A DNA stretch of 64,000 nucleotides, from assembly GCF_025751435.1 (NCBI RefSeq), contig NZ_JAOWKY010000001.1:611001-675000 (forward strand), read 5' to 3'. Shown piece after piece: positions 7,519 to 17,695 of the stretch. This stretch comes from Albidovulum marisflavi (GTDB lineage: Bacteria; Pseudomonadota; Alphaproteobacteria; Rhodobacterales; Rhodobacteraceae). The first letter of the stretch is position 1. Every line of letters starts with the position of its first letter. The notes beneath the pieces were generated by a model, which was given only the letters and a program-made list of their open reading frames with translations, was not told the origin of the DNA and ran no database searches. Position numbers and translations under genes: made by a program.

Positions 7519-9510
7519 ATGTCCGAAGGTCCTTCGTCCGCCCACCCGCACCTCCTGTCCTCGATCGAGCTTCGGGGCCAGACGCTCAGAAACCGCATCG
7601 TCTTCGGGGCGCATACCGCGAACATGTCCGACATGGGCCTGCCCGGCCCCCGGTTTGCCGGCTATCTGCTGGAACGCGCCTTGGGTGGCGCGGGCATGAT
7701 CGTGGCCGAGCCGATGCCCGTCCACCGCACGGGGGTCCTGACACGCGGGAACTTCCTGCATTCCACGGACGAGGTCATCCCGCATTTCCGCAAGGTGACC
7801 GAACCGGTGAAAGAGGCGGGCGCCGTGATCCTGCAACAGCTCTACCACATCGGCGCGCACGGGGATTCCGACCTTAGCTTCGCGCCGCACTGGGGGCCGT
7901 CGGGCGGGCCATCCTATCACGACAGCGACGGGTCGCACGCCATGACCGAGGCCGAGATCGAGGAACTGATCGAGGCCCACATCGCCGCCGCCGTCCGCTG
8001 CCGGGACGCCGGCTTCCAGGGGGTGGAGATCTGGGGCGCCTACCATTCGCTGCTGGACCAGTTCTGGACGCCCTGGTCGAACCGCCGCGACGACAAGTGG
8101 GGCGGCAGCCTCGAAAACCGCACCCGCATGTCGCGGACGATCATCGAGGGCATCCGCCACGCCTGCGGCGAAGACTTCATCATCGGCCTCGCGATCTCGA
8201 CCTCGGATTCGCATGACGTGCTGCTCCAGGGCGAAGCGCTGGCCGAAATCGTCGCGCGCCACGACCAAACGGGCCATATCGACTACGTCACCTGCGGTCA
8301 TGGCGGATACCTGGATTTCGAACGGCTGATGCCGACCTTCCTTTACGCCGAGAAGCTGACCGCGCCCTTCACCGAGGAGTTGAAGAAGGTCGTCAAGCAC
8401 GCGAAGATCACGTCCGAGGCGCATGTCAGGACGCCCGAAAACGCCGAGGCCGTCATCGCCAGCGGCCAGGCCGACATGGTGTCGATCGTACGCGGCCAGA
8501 TCGCGGATCCGCATCTGGCGCGCAAGACCACCGAGGGGCGGGCCGAGGACGTGCGCGGCTGCATTTCGTGCAACCAGATGTGCTGGGGACGGCGGTCGCG
8601 GGACTACTGGATATCCTGCCTCATCAACCCCTCGGCGGGGCGCGAATTCGAATGGGGCGGCGATCGCTTCACCCCTGCCGAAAGCCCCCGCCGCGTGGTC
8701 GTCGTCGGCGCAGGTCCTGCAGGGCTCGAGGCCGCGCGGGTCGCGGCGGAACGCGGGCACCGCGTGGACATCTTCGAAGCCCAGCCGCGCGTCGGCGGGC
8801 AGTTCCGGCTTGCAGGCGAACAGCCCCGCCGCGCCCAGATCCTGGACCTCATGGACTGGTACGAACGCCAGTTCGAGAAGCTGCAGGTACGGCTGCACCT
8901 GAACACCTATGCCGAGGCCGAGGATATCCGCGCGCTGTCGCCCGAAGCTGTGGTGCTGGCCACCGGTTCGCTGCCGGATGAGGACGGGTTTCAGCGCTGG
9001 ATGCCGGGCCATGACCGGCTGCCGGGTATCGACCGTGGCGCGGTCTGGTCACCCGAAGACGTCATGCGGCGCGAGGCGAAGCTGGGCGAGGCGGTCATTC
9101 TTTATGACGAGGGCGGCAATTGGCGCGGCCTTGGGACCGCCTGGGCAATGGCCGAACGCGGCCATCGCGTCACCATCGTGACCCCCGAGGCTTTCATCGG
9201 CAAGGAACTGTCCCGCACCTCGTCCGACCTGGGCCTGCGCCCGAGGCTCGCCAAGCTTGACGTCACGTTCCTGACCGAACACCTTATCGCCGAGTGGCAC
9301 GGGGACGCCGCTACGGTTCGCAACATGCTGACCGGGGCCGAAACCCGGCAGGACGCCAGTGCGCTTGTCATGTCGACGACGAACCGTGCCTTCGATCCCC
9401 TCTCGACCGAACTCGACGGCGTCGAAATCCACCTGATCGGAGATGCCGCCGCCCCCCGGCAGGCGCCCTACGCCTTCCACGAAGGGCGCAAGCTCGGCCT
9501 CGCGCTCTGA
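7519..9510 (+). CDS. Trimethylamine/dimethylglycine dehydrogenase-like NADH:flavin oxidoreductase (FMN, 4Fe-4S, FAD)
   Basis: This 663-residue enzyme has an N-terminal old-yellow-enzyme TIM barrel, with HTANMSDMGLPG near residue 34, QQLYHIGAHG near 113 and DKWGGSLENRTRM near 195. A 4Fe-4S cluster motif, CISCNQMC with a fourth Cys at the ISCLINP segment, follows near residues 350-375. The C-terminal half is a dinucleotide-binding domain starting with VVVVGAGPAGLEAARVAAERG. This architecture is shared by TMADH, DgcA and stachydrine demethylase StcD, which demethylate N-methyl groups oxidatively. ATG 7519 is preceded by GAAAGAAAG; a TTG at 7504 is a less likely start. With the MttB-like gene it probably serves amine or betaine catabolism. 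Confidence 0.83.
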   Translation: MSEGPSSAHPHLLSSIELRGQTLRNRIVFGAHTANMSDMGLPGPRFAGYLLERALGGAGMIVAEPMPVHRTGVLTRGNFLHSTDEVIPHFRKVTEPVKEAGAVILQQLYHIGAHGDSDLSFAPHWGPSGGPSYHDSDGSHAMTEAEIEELIEAHIAAAVRCRDAGFQGVEIWGAYHSLLDQFWTPWSNRRDDKWGGSLENRTRMSRTIIEGIRHACGEDFIIGLAISTSDSHDVLLQGEALAEIVARHDQTGHIDYVTCGHGGYLDFERLMPTFLYAEKLTAPFTEELKKVVKHAKITSEAHVRTPENAEAVIASGQADMVSIVRGQIADPHLARKTTEGRAEDVRGCISCNQMCWGRRSRDYWISCLINPSAGREFEWGGDRFTPAESPRRVVVVGAGPAGLEAARVAAERGHRVDIFEAQPRVGGQFRLAGEQPRRAQILDLMDWYERQFEKLQVRLHLNTYAEAEDIRALSPEAVVLATGSLPDEDGFQRWMPGHDRLPGIDRGAVWSPEDVMRREAKLGEAVILYDEGGNWRGLGTAWAMAERGHRVTIVTPEAFIGKELSRTSSDLGLRPRLAKLDVTFLTEHLIAEWHGDAATVRNMLTGAETRQDASALVMSTTNRAFDPLSTELDGVEIHLIGDAAAPRQAPYAFHEGRKLGLAL

Positions 9511-9540
9511 TCTTCTTCTTTTTGCAAGTATCCCGTGGGC

Positions 9541-9581
9541 AGTCCGTTGGTTTCGCCATTGGTTCAAGAAGCCAATGGACT
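9541..9581. terminator. Stem-loop between convergent genes
   Basis: AGTCCGTTGG (9541-9550) pairs with CCAATGGACT (9572-9581), with one G-U pair, in the 97-base gap between the oxidoreductase stop and the truB stop. A pyrimidine-rich TCTTCTTCTTTTT precedes it. Its position between convergent genes suggests a shared terminator, though no clean U-tract follows the stem on either strand. Confidence 0.5.
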
Positions 9582-9607
9582 GCGGGGCAGCGCCCCCGGC
9601 TTCAACC

Positions 9608-10510
9608 TCAGAGCTGGAAAACCCGGCTCGGATGCAGTTCGCCGGACTTGTAGACGCCGACGGCAAGCGGCCGGCCCTGATAGCTCGCCCAGGCTTCCTC
9701 GCCCCACTCGACATCAGAGGCCAGGACCATTCCCGGGTTGCCGTTCTTGAGCCGCGCGGCGCCTTCCGGCGTCGCCCTCAGTTCCGGCAGGTCCGCCAAG
9801 CCGACTTCCACCGGCAAAAGCCGAGCGTCCAGCGCATCGGTCTTCGCCTCTGCGTCGATCGTTTCGATGCTGACGCCATCGCTGGCCTCGAACGGGCCGG
9901 ACCACTCGCGGCGCAGCCATATGACATGACCCAGGCACCCCAGTGCCTGACCCAAGTCACGCGCGATGGAGCGCACATAGCCGCCCTTGCCGCACACCAT
10001 CTCAAGCTCGACCGTATCGGCATCGGGCCGCGCCACGATGTCGAGCGATTCCACCCAGAGCGGGCGGGCGGCAAGCTCCAACTCCTCGCCCGCGCGCGCC
10101 AGCGCATAGGCGCGTTCGCCGTCGACCTTGACGGCCGAAAACTGCGGCGGCACCTGCATGATCTCGCCGCGGAACGCGGACAGGGCCGCCTCGATCTGCG
10201 CATCGGTGGGGCGGCTGTCGGATGTGGCGATCACCTCGCCCTCGGCGTCGTCGGTGTTCGTGGCAACACCCAGCCGCACCGAGAAGCGGTAGCATTTCAG
10301 CGCATCGGTGATGAAGGGCACGGTTTTCGTGGCCTCGCCCAGGGCGACGGCCAAAACGCCCGTTGCCGCCGGATCCAGCGTGCCCGCGTGGCCCGCCTTC
10401 TTTGCGTCGAAGGCCCAACGGACCTTGTTGACGACGGAAGTCGAGGTCATGCCGGCGGGCTTGTCCACCACCAGCCAACCGGAAACCTCGCGCCCTTTCT
10501 TGCGTGCCAT
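9608..10510 (-). CDS. truB: tRNA pseudouridine(55) synthase TruB
   Basis: This 300-residue protein converts U55 of the tRNA T-loop to pseudouridine. It shows the TruB hallmarks [15 protein letters not shown] and [14 protein letters not shown], with the catalytic Asp at residue 46, followed by [16 protein letters not shown] and a [12 protein letters not shown] segment. It is the last gene of a minus-strand group rbfA - DUF2233 - truB; rbfA and truB are commonly linked in bacteria. The ATG (complement of 10508-10510) begins 52 bases after the DUF2233 stop. Confidence 0.95.
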   Translation of the reverse strand: MARKKGREVSGWLVVDKPAGMTSTSVVNKVRWAFDAKKAGHAGTLDPAATGVLAVALGEATKTVPFITDALKCYRFSVRLGVATNTDDAEGEVIATSDSRPTDAQIEAALSAFRGEIMQVPPQFSAVKVDGERAYALARAGEELELAARPLWVESLDIVARPDADTVELEMVCGKGGYVRSIARDLGQALGCLGHVIWLRREWSGPFEASDGVSIETIDAEAKTDALDARLLPVEVGLADLPELRATPEGAARLKNGNPGMVLASDVEWGEEAWASYQGRPLAVGVYKSGELHPSRVFQL

Positions 10511-10562
10511 ATCGTGCCCCGTTCCTGCAGAAGGCCGCCCCTAACGAAGGATCGGCCCAGCG

Positions 10563-11318
10563 TCAATTCCCGTCGCCGTCAGCCTGCACGGCCAGCCCGA
10601 CGATCGGGCCCATGGGAAATCCGAAATCGTCGCGCCCCAGTTCGGGGGCGTGAAGGCGTGAGATATTGCCGTCGAAATACAGCGCGTCGGACACCTTCAG
10701 GCTGTCGCGGAACAGCCGTGCGAACTCGTGGAACGTGACCGGGCCGTCCGACACGACGAAATAGGCCGCGTCACCGTCCGGCGACACGCCCACACCGTTC
10801 CTGATGAAACGGGATTCGCTGTCGGGCAACAGGCGCGGGTGCATCGCGCCAGATATGACAAGCATCGGCCCGGATTGCGTCGCAAACCGGCAGTCGGGCC
10901 GCGCCGCGTCGAAGGCCAGCGTTTCCTGCACGGTGAAGCCATCCACGAGAATGCAGAAGATACCGTTCGGAAGCATGCCGAAGTTTCCGGGCCCGGCCGA
11001 TCGAACCAGCCGCGCCTTTTCCTCCTGGTCCTCGACGTAGTACCCGACCGGGGACCGATCTGGATGGTACATGCCGGCATTCATGGCGAAGCGAAGCCTC
11101 TTGCCCTCGTCGGCCAGCATCGCGTTCACCCGCTCGAAGGTTCCAAGCCGCCGGCCCTCGGCGTCGTTCAGGAACAGTCTCAGGTCCTCGGCCGCCCGAA
11201 CCTCGCAGATCGCGTAGTCGGTCCCCTCGTATCCAAGGGTGCGGCAGGTTTCCGAGGCGGCGGGCACGGACCAGAAGACAAGGGCCGAGACCAGGGCCAG
11301 CTTAGCGATCCGCGTCAT
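10563..11318 (-). CDS. Secreted phosphodiester glycosidase-like protein (DUF2233/NAGPA family)
   Basis: This is a 251-residue protein with an N-terminal signal peptide ([21 protein letters not shown], cleavage near residue 23). It carries conserved elements of the NAGPA fold: [15 protein letters not shown] near residue 80, [24 protein letters not shown], and a [12 protein letters not shown] strand. Family members hydrolyse sugar phosphodiesters or act on exopolysaccharide; the substrate here is unknown. I chose the ATG at 11316-11318 because it opens a proper signal peptide. It overlaps the rbfA 3' end by 17 bases, so the two genes are probably translationally coupled. The pairing with rbfA and truB is positional and gives no functional clue. 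Confidence 0.8.
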   Translation of the reverse strand: MTRIAKLALVSALVFWSVPAASETCRTLGYEGTDYAICEVRAAEDLRLFLNDAEGRRLGTFERVNAMLADEGKRLRFAMNAGMYHPDRSPVGYYVEDQEEKARLVRSAGPGNFGMLPNGIFCILVDGFTVQETLAFDAARPDCRFATQSGPMLVISGAMHPRLLPDSESRFIRNGVGVSPDGDAAYFVVSDGPVTFHEFARLFRDSLKVSDALYFDGNISRLHAPELGRDDFGFPMGPIVGLAVQADGDGN

Positions 11319-11739
11319 CGTCCTCGTCGCCGGCATCAGCGGGGCCGGACTCCACGTCCCTGCGCACCCGTTCATCGGAAAACATGCGCCGCGCGTCGTC
11401 GAGCTTGTCGAAGGTTTCGTCCAGCATGAAGCGCAGTTCGGGTGCGAACTTCAGCGACATGCCCTTGGCGGCCAGCCGGCGCAGTTCGCCCTTGTTGCGC
11501 TGCAACGCAACAAGCGCCGAATCCGCATCCCGGCCACCCAGCGGAAGCACGTAGACCATCGCCACTTTCAGGTCGGGCGAACAGCGCACCTCACCCACGG
11601 TGATGGAAAAGCGGTTCAACTCGGGGTCGTGCACGTCGCCGCGCGCCAGAACCTCGGACAGGGTCCGTCGTATGAGCTCGCCAACGCGCAGCTGACGCTG
11701 CGACGGGCCGGAGGAGGATGAGAAGCGGTTCTGGGCCAT
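11302..11739 (-). CDS. rbfA: 30S ribosome-binding factor RbfA
   Basis: This 145-residue protein assists late 16S rRNA maturation of the small ribosomal subunit. It has the compact KH-like RbfA fold with [20 protein letters not shown] at the start, then [24 protein letters not shown] and [20 protein letters not shown]. The acidic tail DEDDDADR is an extension. It is divergent from dapB with 100 bases between the starts. It heads the minus-strand group with the DUF2233 protein and truB. The upstream partner infB, common elsewhere, is not here. Confidence 0.95.
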   Translation of the reverse strand: MAQNRFSSSSGPSQRQLRVGELIRRTLSEVLARGDVHDPELNRFSITVGEVRCSPDLKVAMVYVLPLGGRDADSALVALQRNKGELRRLAAKGMSLKFAPELRFMLDETFDKLDDARRMFSDERVRRDVESGPADAGDEDDDADR

Positions 11740-11839
11740 GGCGGTGGTTTATTCCAACCGCAAGGGGGGCGCAACGGGGCCTTTGCCAAGCTGGCGCGCA
11801 CCAGCTAAAGCTGGCCGACGACAGGCGAAAGGACAGGAC

Positions 11840-12658
11840 ATGAGCGACGACACCCCCCTTCCCGGCATCGTGATCACCGGCGCTTCGGGCCGCATGGGCC
11901 AGATGCTGGTGAAACTTGTCGCGTCCTCGGACAAGGCGCGGCTTGTCGGCGCCGTCGAACGCGCCGGCCACCCCTGGGTCGGGCAGGATATCGGCACCGC
12001 CATGGGAGGCGCGGAACTGGGCGTGAAGGTCACCGACGATGCGCTTGAGGCCTTCGCGAACGCCCAGGCCGTGATCGATTTCACCTCTCCGTCCGCCAGC
12101 GTCGAATTCGCGGCCCTGGCCGCGCAGGCGCGCGCCGTCCACGTCATCGGGACGACCGGGCTCGAGGCCGAGCATCTGGAAAAGTTCGGCGCCGCCGCGC
12201 GGCACGCCGTCATCATCCGCGCCGGCAACATGAGCCTGGGCGTGAACCTGCTGACCCAGCTCACGCGCAGGGTCGCGGCGGCGCTGGACGCCGACTGGGA
12301 CATCGAGATCGTCGAGGCGCATCACCGCATGAAGGTCGACGCGCCATCGGGCACCGCGCTGATGCTGGGCGAGGCCGCGGCCGAGGGGCGCGGCGTCGAT
12401 CTGGCCGGCCATCGCGACTCGGGGAGGGACGGCATGACCGGCGCCCGCAAGCGCGGCGACATCGGGTTTTCAGCGATCCGTGGGGGCGACATCGTGGGCG
12501 AACATGACGTGATCTTCGCCGCCGAAGGCGAACGCGTCATCCTTCGGCACATCGCAACGGACCGTGCGATCTTTGCGCGCGGCGCGATCAGGGCAGCGCT
12601 TTGGGGCCAGGACAAGAAGCCCGGCGAATACGACATGATCGACGTCCTCGGGCTCTGA
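11840..12658 (+). CDS. dapB: 4-hydroxy-tetrahydrodipicolinate reductase DapB
   Basis: This 272-residue enzyme reduces the cyclic product of DapA with NAD(P)H in lysine and meso-diaminopimelate synthesis. The N terminus has the Rossmann motif [10 protein letters not shown]. The catalytic and substrate motif [16 protein letters not shown] lies near residue 157, with [20 protein letters not shown] further on. ATG 11840 follows GGACAGGAC; an upstream extension of 34 codons in frame lacks family similarity and was rejected. It is divergent from rbfA. A convergent DUF1674 gene ends 41 bases after its stop. Confidence 0.96.
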   Translation: MSDDTPLPGIVITGASGRMGQMLVKLVASSDKARLVGAVERAGHPWVGQDIGTAMGGAELGVKVTDDALEAFANAQAVIDFTSPSASVEFAALAAQARAVHVIGTTGLEAEHLEKFGAAARHAVIIRAGNMSLGVNLLTQLTRRVAAALDADWDIEIVEAHHRMKVDAPSGTALMLGEAAAEGRGVDLAGHRDSGRDGMTGARKRGDIGFSAIRGGDIVGEHDVIFAAEGERVILRHIATDRAIFARGAIRAALWGQDKKPGEYDMIDVLGL

Positions 12659-12699
12659 TCCCAGGGCGGGCGCGAAGCCGGCCGGATCGCCGCCGGAGT

Positions 12700-12879
12700 T
12701 CAGAAGTCGACGGCGATTCCCTTCTTTTCCCAGTCGCCATAGCGGACCGGCTCTGGGCCGTCGCGACCGCCAAGCTCGGTCGGAAGGTCTGGCGCGCGGG
12801 CCTTCCTGCGCCGTTCCTCGGCTTCGGCAAGCGCGCGCAGAGCCTCTGGCGGCAGGTCTTGCTTTTCCGTCTCGGACAT
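12700..12879 (-). CDS. DUF1674 / SDHAF4-like succinate dehydrogenase assembly factor
   Basis: This small 59-residue protein ends in the signature RYGDWEKKGIAVDF, which defines DUF1674. Mitochondrial members (SDHAF4/Sdh8) bind flavinated SdhA and promote assembly of succinate dehydrogenase. The bacterial protein is presumed to do the same, though no sdh gene is nearby. The N-terminal half is charged and helical (PPEALRALAEAEERRRKA). I chose the ATG at 12877-12879 (MSETEK); a longer in-frame extension upstream lacks family similarity. It is divergent from rsmB. Confidence 0.85.
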   Translation of the reverse strand: MSETEKQDLPPEALRALAEAEERRRKARAPDLPTELGGRDGPEPVRYGDWEKKGIAVDF

Positions 12880-12964
12880 GGGGTCTGCCCCCTCTCGTTC
12901 CTTGTATGGACCTGCAGCGTGATATACGCCCGGACCGGGATCGGACAAGCCCCGGGGGAAAACG

Positions 12965-14242
12965 ATGCGCAACACGCAGACGGCGCGGTCGGTGGCGGCA
13001 CGGCTGGTGGCCGGTGTCCTGCACGACCGACTGACGCTTGCCGATCAATTTGCCCGGGGCGCGCTTGAGCCCTTGGATCCTGCCGGTCGCGCCCGGGCGC
13101 AGCGGCTGGCGCTGCTGACGCTGCGCAGGGTCGGCCCGGTCGATCGCGTTCTAAAACCACTTCTTCGCAAGGCGCCGCCGCCGCCCGTGCACGCCATCCT
13201 GCGCGTCGCCGTGGCCGAGATGCTGGCCGAGGGGGGCGAACCCCACGGCGTCGTGAGCGAGGCAGTGGCCCAGGTGCGCGCAGGCGGCCGCAAGCTGGAA
13301 GGGTTCGCCGGCATGGTCAACGCAGTGCTGCGCCGCGCCTCGGAAACTCCGGCCGCCGATTTCGCCGCGCTGCCGCCGCAGGAACTGCCGGGATGGCTGC
13401 GCGGGCGACTGATGTCGGCCTGGGGCAAGCCCGCCACCCGCGCGATGGAGGCCGCCCATGCCGCGGGCGCGGGCCTGGACCTGACGCCGCGCGACGGCGA
13501 TGCGGCGGCGCTGGCTGCCCGGCTTGGGGGCGTGGCACTTCCCACGGGGTCGGTTCGAATCACGGCGCGCGCCCAGGTCAGCGACTTGCCGGGTTACGAA
13601 AGCGGGGACTGGTGGGTTCAGGACGCGGCCGCGGCGCTGCCTGCCGCGGTACTTTGCGCGCGCCGGGGCGAACGGGTGCTGGACCTTTGCGCGGCTCCCG
13701 GAGGCAAGACGCTTCAGCTTGCGGCGGCGGGGGCCTCGGTCACGGCGCTGGACCTGTCCGAATCCCGGATGAACCGGCTGCGCCAGAACCTGGCGCGCTG
13801 CCGGCTCGGCGCCGAAACCGTTGTCGCCGACGCGCTGGACTGGATGCCGGCGCAGCCCTTCGACGCGGTTCTTCTGGATGCGCCCTGTTCCGCAACGGGG
13901 ACGATCCGACGTCACCCGGATCTGCCCTTCGTGCGCGATCCCGGCGGGCTGAAAGAGATTTTCGGGCTGCAAGCGGCGCTTCTGGACCGCGCGCTCGGCT
14001 TTCTGAAGCCCGGTGGCCGTCTTGTCTATTCCACCTGTTCGCTTCTGCCGGAGGAGGGCGAACGGCAGGCAAGCGCCGCGCTTGAACGTCACCCGGACCT
14101 GAGGATCGAACAGCCGGAGTTGCAGGGGACGGATCCCGCGTGGATCAGCCCCGAAGGCGGACTGAGGCTCAGGCCCGATTTTTGGCCGGATCTTGGTGCC
14201 CTGGACGGATTCTACATCGCTTTGCTGCGCCATTCCGGCTGA
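12965..14242 (+). CDS. rsmB: 16S rRNA (cytosine(967)-C5)-methyltransferase RsmB-like
   Basis: This 425-residue protein has an N-terminal NusB-like helical domain (about 1-130) and a C-terminal SAM-dependent RNA m5C methyltransferase domain. The SAM loop reads VLDLCAAPGGKT. The two family cysteines are Cys308 in DAPCSATG and Cys358 in YSTCSLLPEEG; the latter is the expected nucleophile and the former assists product release. The GGGGGAAAA before the ATG is a ribosome site. Related RsmB/RsmF and NOP2/Sun proteins differ in target; the NusB-like domain favours RsmB. Confidence 0.92.
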   Translation: MRNTQTARSVAARLVAGVLHDRLTLADQFARGALEPLDPAGRARAQRLALLTLRRVGPVDRVLKPLLRKAPPPPVHAILRVAVAEMLAEGGEPHGVVSEAVAQVRAGGRKLEGFAGMVNAVLRRASETPAADFAALPPQELPGWLRGRLMSAWGKPATRAMEAAHAAGAGLDLTPRDGDAAALAARLGGVALPTGSVRITARAQVSDLPGYESGDWWVQDAAAALPAAVLCARRGERVLDLCAAPGGKTLQLAAAGASVTALDLSESRMNRLRQNLARCRLGAETVVADALDWMPAQPFDAVLLDAPCSATGTIRRHPDLPFVRDPGGLKEIFGLQAALLDRALGFLKPGGRLVYSTCSLLPEEGERQASAALERHPDLRIEQPELQGTDPAWISPEGGLRLRPDFWPDLGALDGFYIALLRHSG

Positions 14243-14325
14243 GGGGCTTTTGACAGTGACAGCCGGGCCGCCATGCCAATAATGTCGCCGCAGGACCCCG
14301 TCGGCGGAGAACGGAGAAGAAGAGG

Positions 14326-16077
14326 GTGAGGCAGAGCGATATCGGGCAGGTGGCGCGCACCCGCTGGGCCGACCGGCTGCACGCGCGCATCGCCGCGCTG
14401 GCGGGCGCGCCCGAGGGCTTCGTGCGTCCGCCCGAGCCGCGCACCATCGGCAGCTTCGCAAAGGGCCGCCAGCTGGTATCGGGCAATTTCCAGCTTGCCG
14501 GCTTCCTTGTCGAGGATCTGGACCGCTCGATCTGGGATATCCGGATGCCCGACCGCCGCTTCGAGGCCGAACTGCACGGCTGCACCTGGCTGGACGATCT
14601 GGCCGCGGTCGCTGATGGCGCGGCGCGTGCACGCGCGCAGGCCTGGGTGTTCGAATGGATCGCACGGTTCGGCTCGGGGCGGGGTCCCGGCTGGGCGCCC
14701 GATCTGACCGGGCGGCGGCTGATCCGTCTGATCAATCACGCGCCGTTTCTGCTCGGCGGGCGCGACAAGGCCGACACGGCGGCGCTGTTCCGCTGTCTTG
14801 GACTGCAGACGGTCTACCTGTCCCGAAGATGGCGCGCCGCATCCGACGGCATGCCGCGGATCGAGGCGCTGACGGGCCTTATTTCGGCGGCGCAGGCCCT
14901 GAGGGGCATGGCGCGGTATCTGCCGCAGGCTTCGGCCGCGCTGGCGCGGCTTTGCGAACGGCATATCGACACCGACGGCGCCATAGCGTCGCGCAACCCG
15001 CAGGAACTGATGGAGATCCTGACGCATCTCAATTGGGCCGAGGCGGCTTTGCGGGAAGCGGGCCGCGTGCCTCCGCCCGCGCTGCGCACCGCGATCGAAC
15101 GGATCGCGCCGACGCTCAGGGCGCTGCGCCATGCCGACGGAGGGCTGGCACGGTTCCATGGCGGGGGCAGGGGACCCGAGGGCCGGCTGGATCAGGCGCT
15201 CGCGGCCGCCGGCGTTCGAGCGGTGACCGCGCACGGGCTTGCCATGGGATATGCCCGCCTGGCCGCCGGGCGCACGACGGTGATCGTCGATGCGGCCGCG
15301 CCGCCGAAGGGGCCGGCTTCGGTCAATGCGCATGCATCGACGCTGGCGATGGAACTGACCTCGGCGCGCAGGCCGCTTGTCGTCAACTGCGGCTCGGGCG
15401 CGTCCTTCGGAGCGGACTGGTGGCGAGCGGGCCGGGCGACACCGCTGCATTCCACGCTGTGCATTCGTGGACATTCGTCGTCGCGCGTCGATCCGCAAAC
15501 GGGTGTCGGCGGGACCGGCCGCGGCGTTCTGGCCGAAGTGCCGGATCAGGTCTGGGCGCAGATCGACAGCGACCTGGACGGGCTGCGCCTGCTTGCCGGT
15601 CACAACGGCTTTGCGCCGACGCACGGCATGACCCATGTGCGTGAACTGAACCTGTCGATCGACGGGCGCCACCTGTCGGGCGAGGATACGCTTGGCGCGA
15701 TGTCCGGTCCCGACCGCAAGCGCTTTGAAAAGGTGATACGACGGCTTGGTCCCGATGGCATCCGGTTCGACCTTCGCTTCCACCTGCACCCGGATGTCGA
15801 TGCGGCGCTGGATCTTGGCGGCACGGCGGTGTCGCTGGCCCTGAAGTCGGGGGAGATCTGGGTGTTCCGCCACGACGGGGTGGGGGATGTTGCGCTTGAA
15901 CCCTCGGTCTACCTGGAGCGGGGACGACTCAGGCCGCGCCCGGCGCGGCAGATCGTCCTTTCGGCCACGGTTCTGGACTATGCCTGCCAGTTGGGCTGGA
16001 CCTTGGCGAAGGCTCAGGATACGCCCGCGGCCATCCGCGACATCCGTCGCGACGATGACGCCCCGAAACATAGCTGA
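14326..16077 (+). CDS. Heparinase II/III-family protein
   Basis: This 583-residue protein begins with GTG at 14326 after a GAAGAAGAGG ribosome site. The N-terminal half is an alpha-helical barrel (for example IARFGSGRGPGWAPDLTGRRLIR). The C-terminal half matches the heparinase II/III beta-sheet domain, including NAHASTLAMELTSARRPLVVNCG and FRHDGVGDVALEPSVYLERG. Family members lyse acidic polysaccharides. This lineage lies in conserved chromosomal context between rsmB and purH in related bacteria and its substrate is unknown. No signal peptide is visible, so it appears to be cytoplasmic, which is odd for a lyase of extracellular glycans. purH begins 15 bases downstream. Confidence 0.82.
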   Translation: MRQSDIGQVARTRWADRLHARIAALAGAPEGFVRPPEPRTIGSFAKGRQLVSGNFQLAGFLVEDLDRSIWDIRMPDRRFEAELHGCTWLDDLAAVADGAARARAQAWVFEWIARFGSGRGPGWAPDLTGRRLIRLINHAPFLLGGRDKADTAALFRCLGLQTVYLSRRWRAASDGMPRIEALTGLISAAQALRGMARYLPQASAALARLCERHIDTDGAIASRNPQELMEILTHLNWAEAALREAGRVPPPALRTAIERIAPTLRALRHADGGLARFHGGGRGPEGRLDQALAAAGVRAVTAHGLAMGYARLAAGRTTVIVDAAAPPKGPASVNAHASTLAMELTSARRPLVVNCGSGASFGADWWRAGRATPLHSTLCIRGHSSSRVDPQTGVGGTGRGVLAEVPDQVWAQIDSDLDGLRLLAGHNGFAPTHGMTHVRELNLSIDGRHLSGEDTLGAMSGPDRKRFEKVIRRLGPDGIRFDLRFHLHPDVDAALDLGGTAVSLALKSGEIWVFRHDGVGDVALEPSVYLERGRLRPRPARQIVLSATVLDYACQLGWTLAKAQDTPAAIRDIRRDDDAPKHS

Positions 16078-16092
16078 GGAGCCGCCCTCTCC

Positions 16093-17691
16093 ATGTCCGA
16101 CACCGCCGCACTCGCCCCCGTTCGCCGCGCGCTTCTTTCCGTTTCCGACAAGGACGGAGTCGTGGATTTCGCCAAGGGTCTTGCAGACAGGGGGGTGGAG
16201 CTTCTGTCCACCGGCGGCACGGCATCGCTTCTGCGGGGCGCAGGGCTGACCGTCACCGACGTGGCCGACGTGACCGGCTACCCCGAGATGATGGACGGCC
16301 GGGTCAAGACGCTGCATCCCGCGGTTCACGGCGGCCTGCTGGCGCTGCGCGACAATGCCGAGCATGTCGCCGCGATGGAAACCCACGGGATCGCGCCGAT
16401 CGACCTTCTGGTCGTGAACCTCTACCCGTTCGAGGCGACAGTGGCCAAGGGCGCGGACTACGACACCTGCATCGAGAACATCGACATCGGCGGCCCGGCG
16501 ATGATCCGCGCCGCGGCCAAGAACCATGCGCATGTCGCCGTGATCGTGGATCCCGAGGATTACCAGGGCCTTCTGGGCGACATGGACCAGCACGGCGGCA
16601 AGACCTGCCCGAAGTTCCGCCGCAAGCTCGCGCAGCGCGCCTATGCCCGCACCGCAGCCTACGACGCGGCGGTTTCGACCTGGCTGGCAGAGGCGATCGG
16701 CGATCCCGCACCGCGCCGGCGCGCCTTTGCGGGCACGTTGGCGCAGACCCTGCGCTATGGCGAAAACCCGCACCAGTCGGCGGCCTTCTATACCGACGGA
16801 TCGAACCGCCCAGGCGTCGCCACTGCGCAGCAATGGCAGGGCAAGGAGTTGTCGTACAACAACATCAACGACACCGATGCGGCCTTTGAACTGGTGGCCG
16901 AGTTCGATCCGGCGCAGGGTCCGGCCTGCGCGATCATCAAGCACGCGAACCCCTGCGGCGTCGCACGCGGCGCCACGATGCTGGACGCTTACAAGCGTGC
17001 CTATGATTGCGACCGGACGTCGGCATTCGGTGGCATCATCGCGCTGAACCGGCCGCTGGACGCCGCCACGGCCGAGGAGATCTGCCAGATCTTCACCGAG
17101 GTCGTGATCGCACCGGGTGCCGATGACGCCGCCAGGGCCGTCTTCGCGGCCAAGAAGAACCTTCGCCTTCTCACGACCGAGGGCCTGCCCGATCCGAAGT
17201 CGGCGCGCCTGGCCTATCGTCAGGTCGCGGGCGGCTTTCTTGTGCAAGACCACGACAACGGCGTGATCACCGCTGCCGACCTGACGGTCGTGACAAAACG
17301 CGCGCCGAGCGAAAGCGAACTGGCCGACCTGCTGTTCGCCTGGAAGGTCGCCAAGCACGTCAAGTCGAACGCCATCGTCTACGTCAAGGACGGGGCGACG
17401 GTCGGCGTGGGCGCGGGCCAGATGAGCCGCGTCGATTCGACCCGCATCGCGGCGCGCAAGTCCGCCGACATGGCCGAGGCGCTGGGGCTTGCCGAACCGA
17501 CGGTCAAGGGCTCGGTGGTGGCATCGGACGCCTTCTTCCCCTTCCCCGACGGCCTTCTGACCGCGGCTGAAGCCGGGGCGACGGCGGTGATCCAGCCGGG
17601 TGGTTCGATGCGCGACGCCGACGTGATCGCGGCGGCCGACGCGGCGGGTTTGGCGATGGTCTTTACCGGCCAGCGGCATTTCCGGCACTGA
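16093..17691 (+). CDS. purH: Bifunctional AICAR formyltransferase/IMP cyclohydrolase PurH
   Basis: This 532-residue enzyme performs the last two steps of purine synthesis. The N-terminal IMP cyclohydrolase domain starts with [16 protein letters not shown] and contains [20 protein letters not shown] and HGGLL. The AICAR transformylase domain has [13 protein letters not shown] near residue 218, [13 protein letters not shown] near 277, and ends in the [11 protein letters not shown] tail typical of the family. GAGGAG lies upstream of the ATG. lspA follows after only four bases, indicating one transcript. Confidence 0.97.
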   Translation: MSDTAALAPVRRALLSVSDKDGVVDFAKGLADRGVELLSTGGTASLLRGAGLTVTDVADVTGYPEMMDGRVKTLHPAVHGGLLALRDNAEHVAAMETHGIAPIDLLVVNLYPFEATVAKGADYDTCIENIDIGGPAMIRAAAKNHAHVAVIVDPEDYQGLLGDMDQHGGKTCPKFRRKLAQRAYARTAAYDAAVSTWLAEAIGDPAPRRRAFAGTLAQTLRYGENPHQSAAFYTDGSNRPGVATAQQWQGKELSYNNINDTDAAFELVAEFDPAQGPACAIIKHANPCGVARGATMLDAYKRAYDCDRTSAFGGIIALNRPLDAATAEEICQIFTEVVIAPGADDAARAVFAAKKNLRLLTTEGLPDPKSARLAYRQVAGGFLVQDHDNGVITAADLTVVTKRAPSESELADLLFAWKVAKHVKSNAIVYVKDGATVGVGAGQMSRVDSTRIAARKSADMAEALGLAEPTVKGSVVASDAFFPFPDGLLTAAEAGATAVIQPGGSMRDADVIAAADAAGLAMVFTGQRHFRH

Positions 17692-17695
17692 TCCC

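Noticed and set aside
9443-10738. Plus-strand 431-codon open frame opposite truB
   Set aside because: It lies antisense to truB, lacks any recognisable motif and has no ribosome site.
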